Source: Clostridia bacterium (lineage in GTDB: Bacteria > Bacillota > Clostridia > Oscillospirales > Acutalibacteraceae). Taken from it: a stretch of 39,074 nucleotides of DNA. A model generated the notes under the pieces. The model searched no databases. It saw only the letters and a list, made by a program, of their open reading frames with translations, and was not told where the DNA came from. Made by a program: the position numbers and the translations under genes. Location of the stretch: contig JAFSYM010000059.1 of NCBI GenBank assembly GCA_017450005.1, forward strand, positions 1 through 39,074, in the 5' to 3' direction. Of the stretch, positions 38,270 through 39,074 are shown piece after piece; within the stretch, counting starts at the first letter, position 1; each line of letters begins with the position of its first letter.

Positions 38270-38553
38270 TCCGACCTTCATGATGATTTCATGTTTTTGG
38301 CTGCACGCTCGGGAGCCCGAATCATTGCTGTTAAGGGCGGCAGTGTGGCGGATCTGTTATTTGTCCGTTATAACGGTGTTTGACGGGCACATATGGATTT
38401 GGACAAAGCATGTAATAGTTTTCTGCATGGCAAGCTTACGCGGAAATGGATGTGCGGCAGATACGGTTGCTGCCGAGATCATTTTTGTTGCGGTTTACCT
38501 GATTGTTTTCAATCGGTAATACCCATATATGACTTTCAGAAAAGGAGGTGAAC
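38270..38553 (+). other. Possible decayed coding region after the LRR gene
   Basis: 284 bp. Two short open frames are present (38280-38519, 79 codons; 38393-38551, 52 codons, Cys-rich and ending inside the next gene's ribosome binding site). Neither has a ribosome binding site or familiar sequence. I treat it as decayed or non-coding DNA of the AT-rich insert. Confidence 0.4.
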
Positions 38554-38706
38554 ATGATGGCGGAAATCTGCCCGTACCTCAAAGACGATTATACGTGTGA
38601 CTTTACCCGCGAGTATACGTACGATAAACCTATTTTTGATCTGTATTGCGGATGCAGCTCGAGGTGCAACTATTGGGATTGTCCGATTTACAAACGTTAT
38701 ACGTAA
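38554..38706 (+). CDS. 50-residue Cys-rich small protein
   Basis: Small soluble protein with seven cysteines in 50 residues: ICPYLKD, YTCDFTR, LYCGCSSRCNYWDC, PIYKRYT. The CGC-x3-C-x4-C cluster with the earlier Cys pair suggests a zinc or iron-sulfur site. An almost perfect ribosome binding site AAAAGGAGGTGAAC precedes ATG 38554 (MMAEICPY; a second ATG follows at once), and a good terminator starts 19 bp after the stop, so it is a real, probably well translated gene. No family recognised with certainty. It belongs to the AT-rich insert with the LRR gene. Confidence 0.75.
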   Translation: MMAEICPYLKDDYTCDFTREYTYDKPIFDLYCGCSSRCNYWDCPIYKRYT

Positions 38707-38724
38707 GGTTTTTACAATCTGCTT

Positions 38725-38761
38725 GGGCGAGGTTTAAGTCGACCTCGCCTATAGTTTTTTC
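38725..38761 (+). terminator. Terminator after the Cys-rich protein
   Basis: GGCGAGGT (38726-38733) pairs with ACCTCGCC (38742-38749), followed by TATAGTTTTTT. Confidence 0.9.
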
Positions 38762-38821
38762 GCTAAGAAAACACTGCAAGGTAAGCGCCAACCAACAGAG
38801 GGTGACACAGAAAAAGTGGTA

Positions 38822-38866
38822 GCCGAGGCCGCGCTGCAGGGACGGCAGCTGCCGATGCTGCCGTGT
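38822..38866 (+). repeat. Direct repeat, right copy (orphan dpaB 3' end)
   Basis: Matches 36531-36575 at 43 of 45 positions. In the dpaB frame it still reads AEAALQGRQLPMLPC and reaches a stop (TGA, 38876-38878). No other part of dpaB is present next to it. Confidence 0.85.
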
Positions 38867-38888
38867 CAGCCTGTTTGAACCAAAAAGT

Positions 38889-38934
38889 GACCGCATTCAG
38901 TGAAGCAGTTCATCTGAATGCGGCCGCTTTTTCT
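38889..38934 (+). terminator. Terminator behind the orphan dpaB end
   Basis: CCGCATTCAG (38891-38900) pairs with CTGAATGCGG (38914-38923), followed by CCGCTTTTTC. Confidence 0.8.
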
Positions 38935-38937
38935 TGG

Positions 38938-39074
38938 TTCATCACGGATTTTTGTGGGATGGTCAGATGTCGGTAAAGAGCGGTGTCATCGCGAGGAGCG
39001 AAGCGACGCGGCGATCCGTAACCCCGGCAGTGCATAAATGAACAAGAAGGAGAACGGATTGCCGCGCGCCATAA
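38938..39074 (-). repeat. MITE-like CATCACGGA element, inverted copy, cut by window end
   Basis: TCATCACGGATTTTTGTGGG, then blocks GTCATCGCGAGGAGCGAAGC, GGCGATCCGTAACCCCGG and GAACGGATTGCCGCGCGCCA. This is the reverse complement of about 27343-27478 with few differences, so the element is in opposite orientation. The other end lies beyond the window. Confidence 0.85.

Noticed and set aside
38280..38519. 79-codon frame after the LRR gene
   Set aside because: No ribosome binding site, odd composition and no neighbour support. Kept only as possible decayed DNA.
38393..38551. 52-codon Cys-rich frame (ends just before the 50-residue Cys-rich gene)
   Set aside because: It looked like a second Cys-rich protein, but there is no ribosome binding site and its end runs through the next gene's Shine-Dalgarno sequence.

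Overview
The window reads as chromosomal DNA of a GC-rich, endospore-forming, low-GC-phylum (Firmicutes/Clostridia) bacterium, most like the gut Oscillospiraceae/Ruminococcaceae. The reasons are a MecA adaptor, a class B sortase with an SPKTG substrate, two LCP proteins, strong AAGGAGG ribosome binding sites, a dipicolinate synthase pair (spore-core DPA) and glycan-utilisation genes (GH13, GH130, GH5, GPH-type transporter). No tRNA, rRNA, CRISPR array, phage gene or transposase was seen.

Layout. 0.2-1.5 kb: rpe and mecA, convergent. 1.5-4.3 kb: a membrane-only Rnf-like module (rnfD-, rnfE- and rnfA-like) plus a 64-residue membrane protein. 4.3-8.2 kb: GH13 enzyme, divergent LCP protein, transglutaminase-like lipoprotein. 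8.2-11 kb: folate cluster folE, folP-folB fusion, folK, flavin-reductase-like gene; spacing from 1.5 to 11 kb is so tight that much of it could be one transcript. 11-13.8 kb: promoter, SPKTG surface protein, terminator, class B sortase, LCP protein with His/Ser decapeptide repeats. 13.8-14.5 kb: non-coding, full of palindromic repeats. 14.5-20.4 kb (minus): HxxxDG acyltransferase, MBOAT, two tandem DHHW/AlgJ-like paralogues with an MBOAT relic between them, and a family-4 uracil-DNA glycosylase. 20.7-22.7 kb (minus): nadE-pncB, NAD synthesis and salvage. 23-24 kb (minus): secreted EEP-fold phosphodiesterase. 24.3-27.2 kb (plus): a 977-residue protein with Sel1-like repeats, a Rossmann-like core and a RyR-like C-terminus under its own consensus promoter. 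27.6-32.5 kb (minus): GPH transporter (frameshifted near its C-terminus), GH5 and GH130, a small glycoside-use operon split by a palindrome-rich MITE-like element. 32.7-36.6 kb: lipoprotein, PHP phosphatase, second EEP protein, dpaA-dpaB. 36.6-38.8 kb: an AT-rich insert with a BspA-type leucine-rich-repeat gene and a 50-residue Cys-rich protein, bracketed by a 45-bp direct repeat of the dpaB 3' end.

Most worth following: (1) the Rnf-like trio, which keeps the fold signatures of RnfD/E/A but has lost most residues that hold the intramembrane Fe-S cluster and the usual flavin-attachment motif, and has no RnfB, C or G beside it; (2) the stand-alone Sel1/Rossmann/RyR-like protein, a candidate nucleotide-sensing or conflict protein; (3) a MITE-like repeat made of about a dozen back-to-back hairpins, whose two long copies differ almost only in loops and spacers; (4) the duplicated acyltransferase cassette with an MBOAT relic; (5) the AT-rich insert flanked by a gene-end duplication.

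All functional calls come from reading motifs and translations by eye; no database search or alignment was run.
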